From NCBI GenBank assembly GCA_002412925.1, contig DHVZ01000024.1:4701-68700 (forward strand): a stretch of 64,000 nt of DNA. Reading direction: 5' to 3'. Source of the stretch: Anaerolineales bacterium UBA5195 (GTDB lineage Bacteria > Chloroflexota > Anaerolineae > Anaerolineales > Villigracilaceae). This document shows positions 16,176 to 24,169 of this stretch, piece after piece; within the stretch, counting starts at the first letter, position 1; the number at the start of each line of letters is the position of its first letter. The position numbers and the translations under genes were made by a program. The notes under the pieces were generated by a model. The model did not search any database. It saw only the letters and a program-made list of their open reading frames with translations, and was not told where the DNA came from.

Positions 16176-16733
16176 ATGGAACTCATGTTTGGATCGACCG
16201 TACTCTTTGCCATGTTGTTGCTCGGCGCGCTGATCTCTGCGGCCAACGAACGCCAGCGCAAAGCCATCGATGGCCTGCGCGAACAGGTTGAGGCCTGGGC
16301 GGAGCAGGATATCCGGATCAAGCGCGAAAAGCTCGCTCGCCAGGTTGTCGTGAACGACCCGCTCGCCTGGTTGGAAAAGACCACCGCGCAGATCTTGGGC
16401 AGCGCGCCGAAACTGGTAACTGCCACCTCCTGGCAGAAGGATGGCCTGACCGCCATCCTCGCAGTCTGCCAGGATGGCCGCCACCTGGTCTTTACTCCGC
16501 TGCCGCGCGAGCGCTTTCTGAAAGCGGTTCAACCCAAAGGACGTGGAGTCCTGGCGCAGGCTGAGACCAGCCTGCTGGGTGACCGGCCCCGGAAAGCCGC
16601 GCACCATGAGCTTTCGGTGCTGACCAGCGGGATGTTCTTCGATCTCGAAGCCGACCAGGTCTGGCAAGCGATCACCGCCCAGGCATTGCCCGCCAAACGC
16701 CTGACGCTCTTCGAAGTTCCCGCCCGCGCATGA
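16176..16733 (+). CDS. Membrane-anchored protein of unknown function
   Basis: 185 aa with one N-terminal transmembrane helix (about 5-22), then a basic amphipathic helix and a mixed alpha/beta cytoplasmic or surface domain. AGGAG precedes the ATG. It overlaps tadV by four bases (ATGA), so it belongs to the operon. No family recognised. Confidence 0.65.
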   Translation: MELMFGSTVLFAMLLLGALISAANERQRKAIDGLREQVEAWAEQDIRIKREKLARQVVVNDPLAWLEKTTAQILGSAPKLVTATSWQKDGLTAILAVCQDGRHLVFTPLPRERFLKAVQPKGRGVLAQAETSLLGDRPRKAAHHELSVLTSGMFFDLEADQVWQAITAQALPAKRLTLFEVPARA

Positions 16734-17257
16734 ATCTTGGGATGGCAGGCAGCCTGATCGTCTGTGCCTGGCTGGCGGCCTGCGCAGTGCATGATCTGCG
16801 CTCCCGCACGGTCCCGGCCTGGCTGACGCTGCCGGGCTTGTTCATCGCGCTGCTATTAAATGAAGCGCAGGGGGAACTGGCCCTGGTGGCCTTTGTTGCG
16901 CTGGTTTTCGTGCTTTCGGACTTACCCCTGTTTCTGCGGGGCCTGGTCTGCCTGCTGCTCTTGGCGCTCTTTGTCCTGGCGCTGCTGACCAGTGCCGATC
17001 CGGTTGCGGCTGAACTATCCATGCTGGCCGTTCTCTCCATCTGGCTTTCCTGGAAGTTCAATCTTCTGGGTGGTGCAGATGCCCAGGTGCTGGCCGCACT
17101 GATCCTGTTCTGCGGGCCAGCCATTCTTGTCCCGGTGGCGCTGATGAACGCCATCCAGGGGCTGGCCGGGATGCTAATGAAACGCAAGACCATCCCGGCC
17201 ATGCTCTCCATTCTGACTGGCGCCTGCGTCTTTTTCGCAGTCCAAACCCTATTCTGA
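16730..17257 (+). CDS. tadV: Prepilin peptidase (A24 family), TadV/CpaA-like
   Basis: 175-aa polytopic aspartic peptidase that would cleave the leaders of Flp, TadE and TadG. Catalytic aspartates fit HDLRSRTVP (about 22) and the GxGD-type motif GGADAQ (about 114). Five or six transmembrane helices are visible. It lacks the methyltransferase domain of PilD, as usual for TadV. Placed directly before the pilin gene. Confidence 0.85.
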   Translation: MNLGMAGSLIVCAWLAACAVHDLRSRTVPAWLTLPGLFIALLLNEAQGELALVAFVALVFVLSDLPLFLRGLVCLLLLALFVLALLTSADPVAAELSMLAVLSIWLSWKFNLLGGADAQVLAALILFCGPAILVPVALMNAIQGLAGMLMKRKTIPAMLSILTGACVFFAVQTLF

Positions 17258-17277
17258 ACCGAAAGGAGGTGATGACC

Positions 17278-17427
17278 ATGTTCAAGCTCTTGCTCGACCG
17301 GCGCGCGATCGAAGCCACCGAAGTCGGTGTCCTGCTCGCCGCGGTGGTGCTGATCGCTTACGGCGCGTTCCAGTTCCTCGGCACCCAGATCGCGGATGTC
17401 GTCCGCAATGTGGCCGGGAACATCTAA
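17278..17427 (+). CDS. flp: Flp-type major pilin
   Basis: 49 aa; short and easily missed. The start at 17278 is set by AAAGGAGG eight bases upstream. A short basic leader MFKLLLDRRAIEATEVG runs into one hydrophobic helix (GVLLAAVVLIAYGAF), the Flp/TadE-like arrangement with Glu near the helix start. Context between the prepilin peptidase and TadE supports a pilin. The leader motif DRRAIE is shared with TadE. Confidence 0.85.
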   Translation: MFKLLLDRRAIEATEVGVLLAAVVLIAYGAFQFLGTQIADVVRNVAGNI

Positions 17428-17491
17428 CCCCAGCCGGTCTCTGCGGCTGAAGGTCAGCGCGGAGACCGGCACTTTCTCAAAAGAGGCACTC

Positions 17492-17905
17492 ATGTTTCGT
17501 TTTCTCAAAGACCGCAGGGCGATCGAGATGGTGGAAGCTGCCATGACCTTCCCGATTGCGATCCTGGTCATGCTGGCCATGACCAATCTCGGCCTGGTAG
17601 TCTTCGGGCAGCAGTCCGTGCAAGCCGCCGCCCGACACGGCGCGCGGATGGGCAGCGTAGCCCAAACCTGCCCGGCCTGCTGGGCGGTCCGGGAAGCGCA
17701 AGCCGCGATGGTCAGCGCCGCGGTGGTTCAGAATTCGCAGGTCGAAATCCTGGCTCCGGGTGGGGTGGCGGGCAGCACCCTGAAGATCCGGGTCACCGGT
17801 GAAGTCCCGAACTTTTTTGGTTCAATGGCCGTCCTGTTCCCCGGGCTTCCGAGCGGGCCGTTCCAACTCAAAGCCGAGTCTACTTTCCGCCAGGAAGGCT
17901 GGTAG
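17492..17905 (+). CDS. tadE: TadE-like pseudopilin
   Basis: 137 aa from MFRFLKDRRA, the ATG preceded by AGAGG. The leader DRRAIEMVEAAMTFP followed by a hydrophobic helix and QSVQAAARHGARMGS matches TadE family proteins, minor pilin-like components processed by TadV. Two cysteines (CPACW) lie in the middle. It ends two bases before tadG. Confidence 0.85.
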   Translation: MFRFLKDRRAIEMVEAAMTFPIAILVMLAMTNLGLVVFGQQSVQAAARHGARMGSVAQTCPACWAVREAQAAMVSAAVVQNSQVEILAPGGVAGSTLKIRVTGEVPNFFGSMAVLFPGLPSGPFQLKAESTFRQEGW

Positions 17906-17907
17906 CC

Positions 17908-18339
17908 ATGCTCAGAGATCGCCGGGCCTACTCGTCCACCTTTTGGGCGCTCTTTATCGGCGTGGTCGTGCTGCCGCTTTTTGCGCTGGGCTTCGATGTG
18001 GGCCGTTACCTGTATGCCCGCCAGGAGATCGGGAAAGCGGCGGACGCGGCAGCCGTGGCAGCGGCGGCAGAGATCAACCAGCGCACCTTTATTGAACTGG
18101 GTGAGCTGCATCCCACTCAGGAAACCTACGCCTGGGCGCAGCACTATGCCAACATGAACAACGATTACCTGGGTGGCTTGAAGATCTATCCCCGGATCAC
18201 CGCCATCCGGATCAATGATGCCCAGGATACGGTCTACGTGGGTGTGGGCGCGGATATCTCGGCCCTGTTCCCATCCATCGTGCCGCAGGTGGTTGTGGAG
18301 GAGACGGGCACGGGGCAGGTCCGGTCGTTTAGTAGGTGA
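17908..18339 (+). CDS. tadG: TadG-like minor pilin (short form)
   Basis: 143 aa. N-terminal MLRDRRAYSSTFWALF, a transmembrane helix and FDVGRYLYARQEIGKAADAA give the Tad/TadG N-terminal signature. The usual long C-terminal vWA region is missing, so this is a short form. Its final 122 bases recur as fragments at 28024-28145 and, more decayed, at 19467-19568, suggesting repeated insertions at the gene end. Confidence 0.85.
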   Translation: MLRDRRAYSSTFWALFIGVVVLPLFALGFDVGRYLYARQEIGKAADAAAVAAAAEINQRTFIELGELHPTQETYAWAQHYANMNNDYLGGLKIYPRITAIRINDAQDTVYVGVGADISALFPSIVPQVVVEETGTGQVRSFSR

Positions 18340-18406
18340 GGTGGGTGGCGGTGAAAGCCTCCACCTGTAGCCTGGTTCGTGCCCCTCGGTTCCAGAGGAA
18401 AACAAG

Positions 18407-18982
18407 ATGACCTTCATCGGTTTGCACAAGGATACTTCCGAAAGAATTGACATTACTCAATTCGAACACCCCCGCTTGATAATAAAAAGCGGAGACTGCG
18501 TTTGCCAATTATGCGGCTCGCCTTTAATGGTTCGGGCAGGTAATGTTTATCGAGCGCATTTCTCACATTATGGTGAACGCGAGTGTCACTCTGAATTCAG
18601 GTCCCATCCTGAAAGCCCGGAGCATCGCGAGGCCAAGACCATTCTGGCTCAATTCTTGAAGGAAAACTACCTTGAATACAGTTCGGCCAGGTTCGATTAT
18701 GAAGTCCCCATCCCGGAAGTCAGAAGGGTGGCGGATATTTTGGTGAATTTTCCAATGGGCTGGCGCATCGCCCATGAAATTCAACTGGCCGGGATTTCAA
18801 TTGAAGAATTGCAGGCAAGAACCGATGATTACTACAAAGCTGGAATCGACGTTGTTTGGTGGTTGGGCAAGAGTGCAGACACCCTTACAAATCGAGCCTG
18901 GTGTGTTCAAACCTTTGGATACTGCGTCACTCTTAATCTCCGAACAGGAAATCACGATCGGATTAAGACTCTACCAAGATAA
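18407..18982 (+). CDS. CoiA-like competence/nuclease protein (probably frameshifted)
   Basis: 191 aa. An N-terminal zinc ribbon (CQLCGSPLMVRAG, AHFSH) precedes a CoiA nuclease core: SPEHREAKTIL, then RVADILVNF and HEIQLAG with the Asp/Glu-x-Gln pattern of PD-(D/E)XK enzymes, and VVWWLG. CoiA-family proteins act in transformation or as nucleases. The frame closes early; the sequence continues in the +1 frame to 19415. It is the first cargo gene after tadG and clearly less GC-rich than the pilus genes. Confidence 0.7.
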   Translation: MTFIGLHKDTSERIDITQFEHPRLIIKSGDCVCQLCGSPLMVRAGNVYRAHFSHYGERECHSEFRSHPESPEHREAKTILAQFLKENYLEYSSARFDYEVPIPEVRRVADILVNFPMGWRIAHEIQLAGISIEELQARTDDYYKAGIDVVWWLGKSADTLTNRAWCVQTFGYCVTLNLRTGNHDRIKTLPR

Positions 18983-19415
18983 TCCGAACGTGCCCTTCAC
19001 GCACCCAAGGATATTCGAACAGATGCAGGGCACCCAGCCGATAATTCGAGAACTGACCTTGGCGGAGTTGGATGAAAAAGCCCGGGGCGAGGTCGCTTAT
19101 TTTTTGCAAACTAACTTCAAGTACACGGCTTTTGTCCGCTATGTTCAAGTCTGGCGAGAGAGTTTCGGCTTGAAGGTTGGATTATTTCGACGGGCAGTTT
19201 TGGGTACTGAAACACTGGGGCGGTCGTTTGCAGGAATGTTAGGCTCTCGAAATGGTTCTGCCCTGATTAAAGTAGGCCAAAAATGGGAAATCCTGAACGA
19301 AAGAAAGCTTTATCCAGAGATCAAGAAAATGCCAAAGGCAGGCATTGAAAACATTCGCGCTGTAGCTCGGGCGCGGAAACAAAAGGAAACCCATGCCTCG
19401 ACTTTTACAGAGTGA
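18940..19415 (+). pseudogene. C-terminal continuation of the CoiA-like gene in +1 frame
   Basis: Open reading in the +1 frame continues (ISEQEITIGLRLYQDN, FTHPRIFEQ) with coding-like composition to a stop at 19415. No independent start with a ribosome-binding site is seen, and an ATG at 18774 would need 200 bases of overlap. A frameshift in one ancestral gene is the simplest reading. The exact junction is uncertain. Confidence 0.45.
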
Positions 19416-19466
19416 AAACAGAATATTCAGGCAGGCTTGGTAAAGTTTTCTAACTTGAATTGCGAA

Positions 19467-19568
19467 GCCCAGGATACGGTCTAAGTGGGCGCGGAAATCT
19501 CGGCTCTGTTCCCGTCGATTGAAGGAGACGGGCCGGTGACTGTTGGCTTGGTTACTGGAAAACCGTAA
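19467..19568 (+). pseudogene. Decayed tadG 3'-end fragment (copy 1)
   Basis: Translates as AQDTV-stop-VGAEISALFPSI, then diverges, ending at its own TAA. This matches the last part of TadG (AQDTVYVGVGADISALFPSI). It has an in-frame stop and a short deletion, so it is a relic marking a cargo boundary. Confidence 0.75.
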
Positions 19569-19865
19569 GGACTGTAGGGGTTGACCGTAGTCCTTTTGTG
19601 TTTAAGTTCACGCATTTGCTGTATACTTTTAATGATGGGGTGTAGCCCCAAACCATTTTCTCCACACTTTAAGGTACGGAAGGCACGAATCGCATGTCGC
19701 TATCAAAAATAGAATGATGTGGTAGTTCCGCATCAGCGCAGCAATCCATTGGGGACGCCGGGATTTGTCCAGTAAGAACATCTGGACGATGTGCGGGGCC
19801 TACTCGGTAACAGACAGCCTACCGCAATGGCTTATTCCTTGCATTTCTAAAACTCTGGAAAAATT
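19569..19865. other. Intergenic stretch before the PLD-like gene
   Basis: About 300 bp without a supported gene. A weak terminator-like hairpin AAGGACT/AGTCCTT with T-run lies at 19567-19596, overlapping the end of the tadG relic. Nothing else recognised. Confidence 0.4.
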
Positions 19866-20792
19866 ATGGATAAGATATTCACCAACAATTCATGGTCAAA
19901 AATATCAGGTCAAATTTCAGAAGATACGCATTCGAAATTTGCCGCAGTAGCGTATGTGTCAAAAGGTTCGCCCCTGAAATTTGGTAATGGTGACATTTTG
20001 ATATGCGACGCTTCAACATCGGCAATAAAAAATGGAACTACCGATGCAAAGATATTATTAGAGTTTAAGGAAAATGGGGCTCAAATTTTTTCATGTGAAA
20101 ATTTACATGCCAAAGTAATTGTTTGCGGAAAATACGCTGTTATAGGTTCATCCAATTTATCCAAATCTTCGGAAGAAGATTTACTTGAAGCAACTTTGAT
20201 TACCGATAGAAGGCAAATTCGGGCGCAGGTTCTCGGATTGATTCACAACTTAATGAGCGTTTCAGATGAGCAAAACGAAAGTAGCATCAATAAGTTAATT
20301 GAGATACCAGTGACGAAGCGTTTTTCGAAATCAAAAGCCAGGAAAAAAGTTGTCAACGATACTGGAACATCATATTGGGTTGTAAGCGTAGTTCCTATGG
20401 AAACGGTCAAGGAAAAAGAAGTACCTTTTGTTGAAGCAGGTGAACAGAAGGCACTTGAATTTACAGAATCGGAAGAAAGTAGTGTTGGCTGGATAAGATT
20501 TGTTGGAAAATCAATTTTCAGACAGCAAGCAAAGCCAGGCGATATTATTCTTGAAATAACTAAATACAAAAGAAAAGCATCGGTTAGCGCACCTCGACCG
20601 ATTTTATATAGGCAAGACCAAGATAATTGGACAAGGTTTTATATCGAAATCCAAGAAGATATACAAAAGATGTCTTGGAGCAAGTTTGAACGGGAATTAA
20701 AGGATGTTGGTGTTTCGAGTATCAAGAAGAACTCAATAAAAAAATTGTCTACCAAAGACAGCATAGGTGTTGATAAAATTTGGGAAGCCTAA
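19866..20792 (+). CDS. Phospholipase D-like (HKD) nuclease-family protein
   Basis: 308 aa. A single HKD-type motif, LHAKVIVCGKYAVIGSSNLS (about 80-99), places it in the phospholipase D superfamily. One-motif members often dimerise and include nucleases such as those in restriction enzymes. The C-terminal 170 residues are beta-rich and unassigned. A weak purine run precedes the ATG. AT-rich composition contrasts with the Tad operon and implies separate acquisition. Defence-type nuclease is plausible but unproven. Confidence 0.7.
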   Translation: MDKIFTNNSWSKISGQISEDTHSKFAAVAYVSKGSPLKFGNGDILICDASTSAIKNGTTDAKILLEFKENGAQIFSCENLHAKVIVCGKYAVIGSSNLSKSSEEDLLEATLITDRRQIRAQVLGLIHNLMSVSDEQNESSINKLIEIPVTKRFSKSKARKKVVNDTGTSYWVVSVVPMETVKEKEVPFVEAGEQKALEFTESEESSVGWIRFVGKSIFRQQAKPGDIILEITKYKRKASVSAPRPILYRQDQDNWTRFYIEIQEDIQKMSWSKFERELKDVGVSSIKKNSIKKLSTKDSIGVDKIWEA

Positions 20793-21198
20793 TTCCGGTC
20801 GGTGGGGTGGGCCAACCACCCCACCGCCGGCTTCCAGAACCGGACATGAAACCCTTCGACAGGCTCAAGACAGGCTTTTCGCTTCACGCGTAGCAGAGCT
20901 CCTGAACATACGGGCTGTCTGACACCGTACCTGCGGTGGGTGCAGGTGTCGCCAAATTGCTGGTCCAGAAGCGCGGGAGTCCAGTCCTGGTGTCCCGCGA
21001 CCCCGTAGAATCATCGGGGCAGGCGATTGATGTGGCCTATTGGGTGGCTGCGTTGAAGGGTTGTAACTCAGGTTGTCGTCAACTGACCTTACGTAACAAT
21101 GGCTACGTGACTACCGTCACCGTTACCAGCGCATAATGTTACCTGAGGGCGTTCATTTGCCGCTGACGCAAACCGTTCGGTCAAGGAGAAACAACACG
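20793..21198. other. Intergenic region with possible group II intron remnant
   Basis: A hairpin GGTGGGGTGG/CCACCCCACC lies near 20801-20826. On the minus strand, TTTCATGTCCGGTTCTGG (about 20837-20854) followed by a GC-rich stem resembles the domain V/VI end of bacterial group II introns, but the left arm is scrambled and no reverse transcriptase is present. A 66-codon open frame (20936-21136) shows no family resemblance and is not called. Confidence 0.3.
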
Positions 21199-23172
21199 AT
21201 GATTGGCGCAATTGCGGGTGACATAATCGGCTCGGTTTATGAACACCACAATATCAAGACCAAGGATTTTGTATTGTTCTCCGACCGATGTTTCTTCACG
21301 GACGATTCGATTTTGACGATTGCACTGGCCGACTCGATTTTGACGGGAACGCCCTATGTAGATAACCTCAAAACGTTTTATCGATGGTATCCAGATGGAG
21401 GATATGGCGGTAGTTTCCATCGCTGGGCACAAAGCCCGAACTCTAGCCCATATAACAGCTGGGGCAATGGGGCCGCCATGCGCATCAGCCCAGTAGGGTA
21501 TGCGTACAATGACCTCGATAAAGTCTTACAGAAGGCGAGAGAGTTCACCGAGATCACACACAATCATCCCGAAGGCATCAAGGGAGGCCAGGCAACCGCC
21601 GCAGCGATCTTCCTTGCTCGAATAGGAGAATCAAAAACTGCAATCAAGGAGTTTATCGAGGGCAAGTTCCACTATGACTTGAGTAAACACGTTGACGAGA
21701 TTCGCCCGACTTATCAGTTCGACGAATCCTCTCAAGGCACTGTTCCGCAAGCGCTCCGGGCGTTTATTGATTCGTCTGATTTCGAGGACGCCATTCGAAC
21801 GGCCGTTTCGCTTGGGGGTGATACAGATACGCTTGCCTGTATCACCGGAGGAGTGGCGCAGGCGTTCTATGGGGCAGTGCCGGAAACGATATATCAGAAG
21901 GTCTATTCAATTCTGGATGCTCGTCTCGGCCAGATCACGCGAAGCTTCATGGAGCGTTATTGCGGGAAATTGACACCCAATACTCAGTTCTGCCCTGTTT
22001 GCTCAAAGCCCGTGATACCCGATCCCCGCTATCCGCGCCATGTTTGTCGTGAATGTGTAGAGAAGGCATGCTCCAAGGATGGCCGTGCCTTGACGTTCTT
22101 CAACCTGGGTATTGGCGGAGGTTTTGGCGCTGAATATACTGAAACCGGCAAGCCATACTTGAGTCATGACTGTTATATCGATGGGGTCAAATGTTTTGCC
22201 GATGAAGCCAGATTTGGGGGTATTGTGATTGAAGCCATCTTGGATTACAAGGCAGACTTAAACCGACGCTATTGGGAGTATCAAAAATCCGAATTCCCAA
22301 TCTTTGAGCGTCCATTTGCTCAAGATGAACGGCCGCCCGTCTTTGTTGCAAGAGAATCGTGGCGAAATATCATCATCAATCCCTCGGCAAGCGAGCAGGA
22401 AGTTGATAAACTGCTTGCTTTGGTGCCTGAAGGGGAACATCATAAATGGTTCCGCAGCATGAATAGTTCGCAGGCATTGGCTCAGAGTGTCCTGGGCAAT
22501 CTGGCAGTATACAACTTCTTGCATATCTTATCTGAACTAAAAGATGATGACGGACTGGATTTGTTCGGTAAGGTGCAAATTTCATCTGAAAATTTTTCAA
22601 TGGAATACAAAGTCAAGTATCTTGGCGAACCCCGTTCTACAAGCCTGGATGGTTATCTTTCTGGAGATTACCGAATAGCAATCGAGTGTAAGTTTACAGA
22701 AGCCGAAGTAGGGACTTGTTCACGGCCACGATTACAGCCAACTGATTCAGAATATTGCAACGGTACGTACTCAATCCAAAATCCAAGAATCGAGCGCTGT
22801 TCATTGACTGAAATCGGGGTTTGTTATTGGCATTATGTACCCAAACTTTTCAAGTGGAAACAAGATAATGATTTAGATCCGTGCCCACTTAGGAAAAACT
22901 ATCAATTGGTAAGAAATATTTTGGCAGTCGGTGTAAAGCCAGATGGAAGTGTGTCGCTTAATGATGGACATGTCATCCTGATTTATGATAAGCGTAATCC
23001 AGCCTTTCAAAATGATGGAGCTGGGCTGATGGCTTACATGGAGACAAAAGAAGCCTTGCAAGAACCGACAATGTTACGGAAAATCAGTTGGCAGCGGATT
23101 GTCCAACACATCAGAGAAAAAGGTCTTTTGCCCTGGCTTACAGAAAATCTGGCTCTAAAGTATGGGCTGTAA
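21199..23172 (+). CDS. ADP-ribosylglycohydrolase fused to zinc ribbon and nuclease-like domain
   Basis: 657 aa; start fixed by AAGGAG before MIGAIAGDIIGS. Residues 1-260 are a DraG-type ADP-ribosylglycohydrolase with metal ligands TDDS (34-37) and GGDTDT (about 205-210), so hydrolysis of ADP-ribose from a target is expected. A zinc ribbon follows (CPVCSKP and CREC, about 265-285). The C-terminal half (about 320-657) has SLDGYLSGDYRIAIECKF (about 480-497), a PD-(D/E)XK-like core, plus further cysteines. Fusion of de-ADP-ribosylation to a probable nuclease suggests DNA defence or damage processing. The nuclease assignment is by motif only. Confidence 0.75.
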   Translation: MIGAIAGDIIGSVYEHHNIKTKDFVLFSDRCFFTDDSILTIALADSILTGTPYVDNLKTFYRWYPDGGYGGSFHRWAQSPNSSPYNSWGNGAAMRISPVGYAYNDLDKVLQKAREFTEITHNHPEGIKGGQATAAAIFLARIGESKTAIKEFIEGKFHYDLSKHVDEIRPTYQFDESSQGTVPQALRAFIDSSDFEDAIRTAVSLGGDTDTLACITGGVAQAFYGAVPETIYQKVYSILDARLGQITRSFMERYCGKLTPNTQFCPVCSKPVIPDPRYPRHVCRECVEKACSKDGRALTFFNLGIGGGFGAEYTETGKPYLSHDCYIDGVKCFADEARFGGIVIEAILDYKADLNRRYWEYQKSEFPIFERPFAQDERPPVFVARESWRNIIINPSASEQEVDKLLALVPEGEHHKWFRSMNSSQALAQSVLGNLAVYNFLHILSELKDDDGLDLFGKVQISSENFSMEYKVKYLGEPRSTSLDGYLSGDYRIAIECKFTEAEVGTCSRPRLQPTDSEYCNGTYSIQNPRIERCSLTEIGVCYWHYVPKLFKWKQDNDLDPCPLRKNYQLVRNILAVGVKPDGSVSLNDGHVILIYDKRNPAFQNDGAGLMAYMETKEALQEPTMLRKISWQRIVQHIREKGLLPWLTENLALKYGL

Positions 23173-23349
23173 TGCACTGCATCTGCATGCTCCAGCGGCG
23201 AATGCTGGCAGGTTGGTAACTTGCAAACCGCCTACTGCGCCCAGCCACCAGTTATGGCTGGCGATCAAATAATTGGAACGTAGATAACCTCTGGAGTTAC
23301 GCGAAAAAACAATTTCTGACGCAGCTCTGGTGGCGGCAAGGAGAAAGCA

Positions 23350-24027
23350 ATGTCTGAATCCTTCGTTGAAGCGCTCATGGACAACATTATGGAAGGGGTG
23401 ATGATCCCAAAGGTACAAATAGAGCGAGCAATCGGTCCTATCCTGAGTATGTTTTTAGCGGATGTTCTAGCGGAAACTTTTCAGGATGATCCGGCTTTAT
23501 CCGGGGCGATTGCCATGATTTGCCCTGAATTCCCACTCAAGAAAGCAGATAACAAGCAATCAACGAATATTGACTGGCTGATGTACAACCGGGAGCGTAA
23601 ACAACTCCTGTTCGTTGAGTTGAAGACATCTGACACATCCTTCGACGCCGGCCAAAACGTGATCTACCGCGCCAAACAAAATTCCGTTCGAAACGAGGGT
23701 GGCTCATTTCTGATCGAAGATCTGAAACAATTGATGAACGCATCCAGGGAAACTGGTAAGTATCGGTACATTCTGGAAAAGAGGTTGTCGCTGTTTAAGG
23801 CGGAAATTACTGCATGCCGCGATGCCAGGATTATCTATCTGATTCCAAAGAGTGCTGAGCACAAGGTTCAAGGTCTCGCGGACAGGGTTCTTACTTTCGC
23901 GATGTTGTCGAATTCCATCACAGGTTCGTATGCAGAGGAATGGAGCATCATCCGAAGCCATCTGTGCGTGCTCGACGACTCGTCCCGGCGCTCGCGGAAT
24001 CACCAATTTGCGCCTGTCTTGCGATGA
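23350..24027 (+). CDS. PD-(D/E)XK-like nuclease-family protein
   Basis: 225 aa, AAGGAG upstream. NIDWLMYNRERKQLLFVELK (about 73-92) has the D-x(n)-E-x-K order of PD-(D/E)XK nucleases, with helices on both sides. No zinc finger or helicase is attached. It follows the glycohydrolase fusion by 177 bp. Probably an accessory nuclease of the cargo; target unknown. Confidence 0.55.
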   Translation: MSESFVEALMDNIMEGVMIPKVQIERAIGPILSMFLADVLAETFQDDPALSGAIAMICPEFPLKKADNKQSTNIDWLMYNRERKQLLFVELKTSDTSFDAGQNVIYRAKQNSVRNEGGSFLIEDLKQLMNASRETGKYRYILEKRLSLFKAEITACRDARIIYLIPKSAEHKVQGLADRVLTFAMLSNSITGSYAEEWSIIRSHLCVLDDSSRRSRNHQFAPVLR

Positions 24028-24064
24028 GCCACCTACCTAAAACCGAAACTTTCAATCAAGGAGA

Positions 24065-24160
24065 GAATTGGAATGCACAATAAATTATCCGGCAGGGAGT
24101 GAAGTCAAGGTGTACTACAATCCCGAAAAACCGGAAGAAGCCCGAATATTGATGAAGTAA
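24065..24160 (+). pseudogene. DUF3592-like C-terminal remnant
   Basis: The frame reads YPAGSEVKVYYNPEKPEEA then ends at TAA. That string is typical of the C-terminal strand pair of DUF3592 membrane proteins. No upstream membrane part or start remains, so it is a 5'-truncated relic. Confidence 0.5.
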
Positions 24161-24169
24161 AAGGATCAT

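Noticed and set aside
20936..21136. 66-codon frame before the glycohydrolase
   Set aside because: No family resemblance or ribosome-binding site; lies in a region resembling intron debris.
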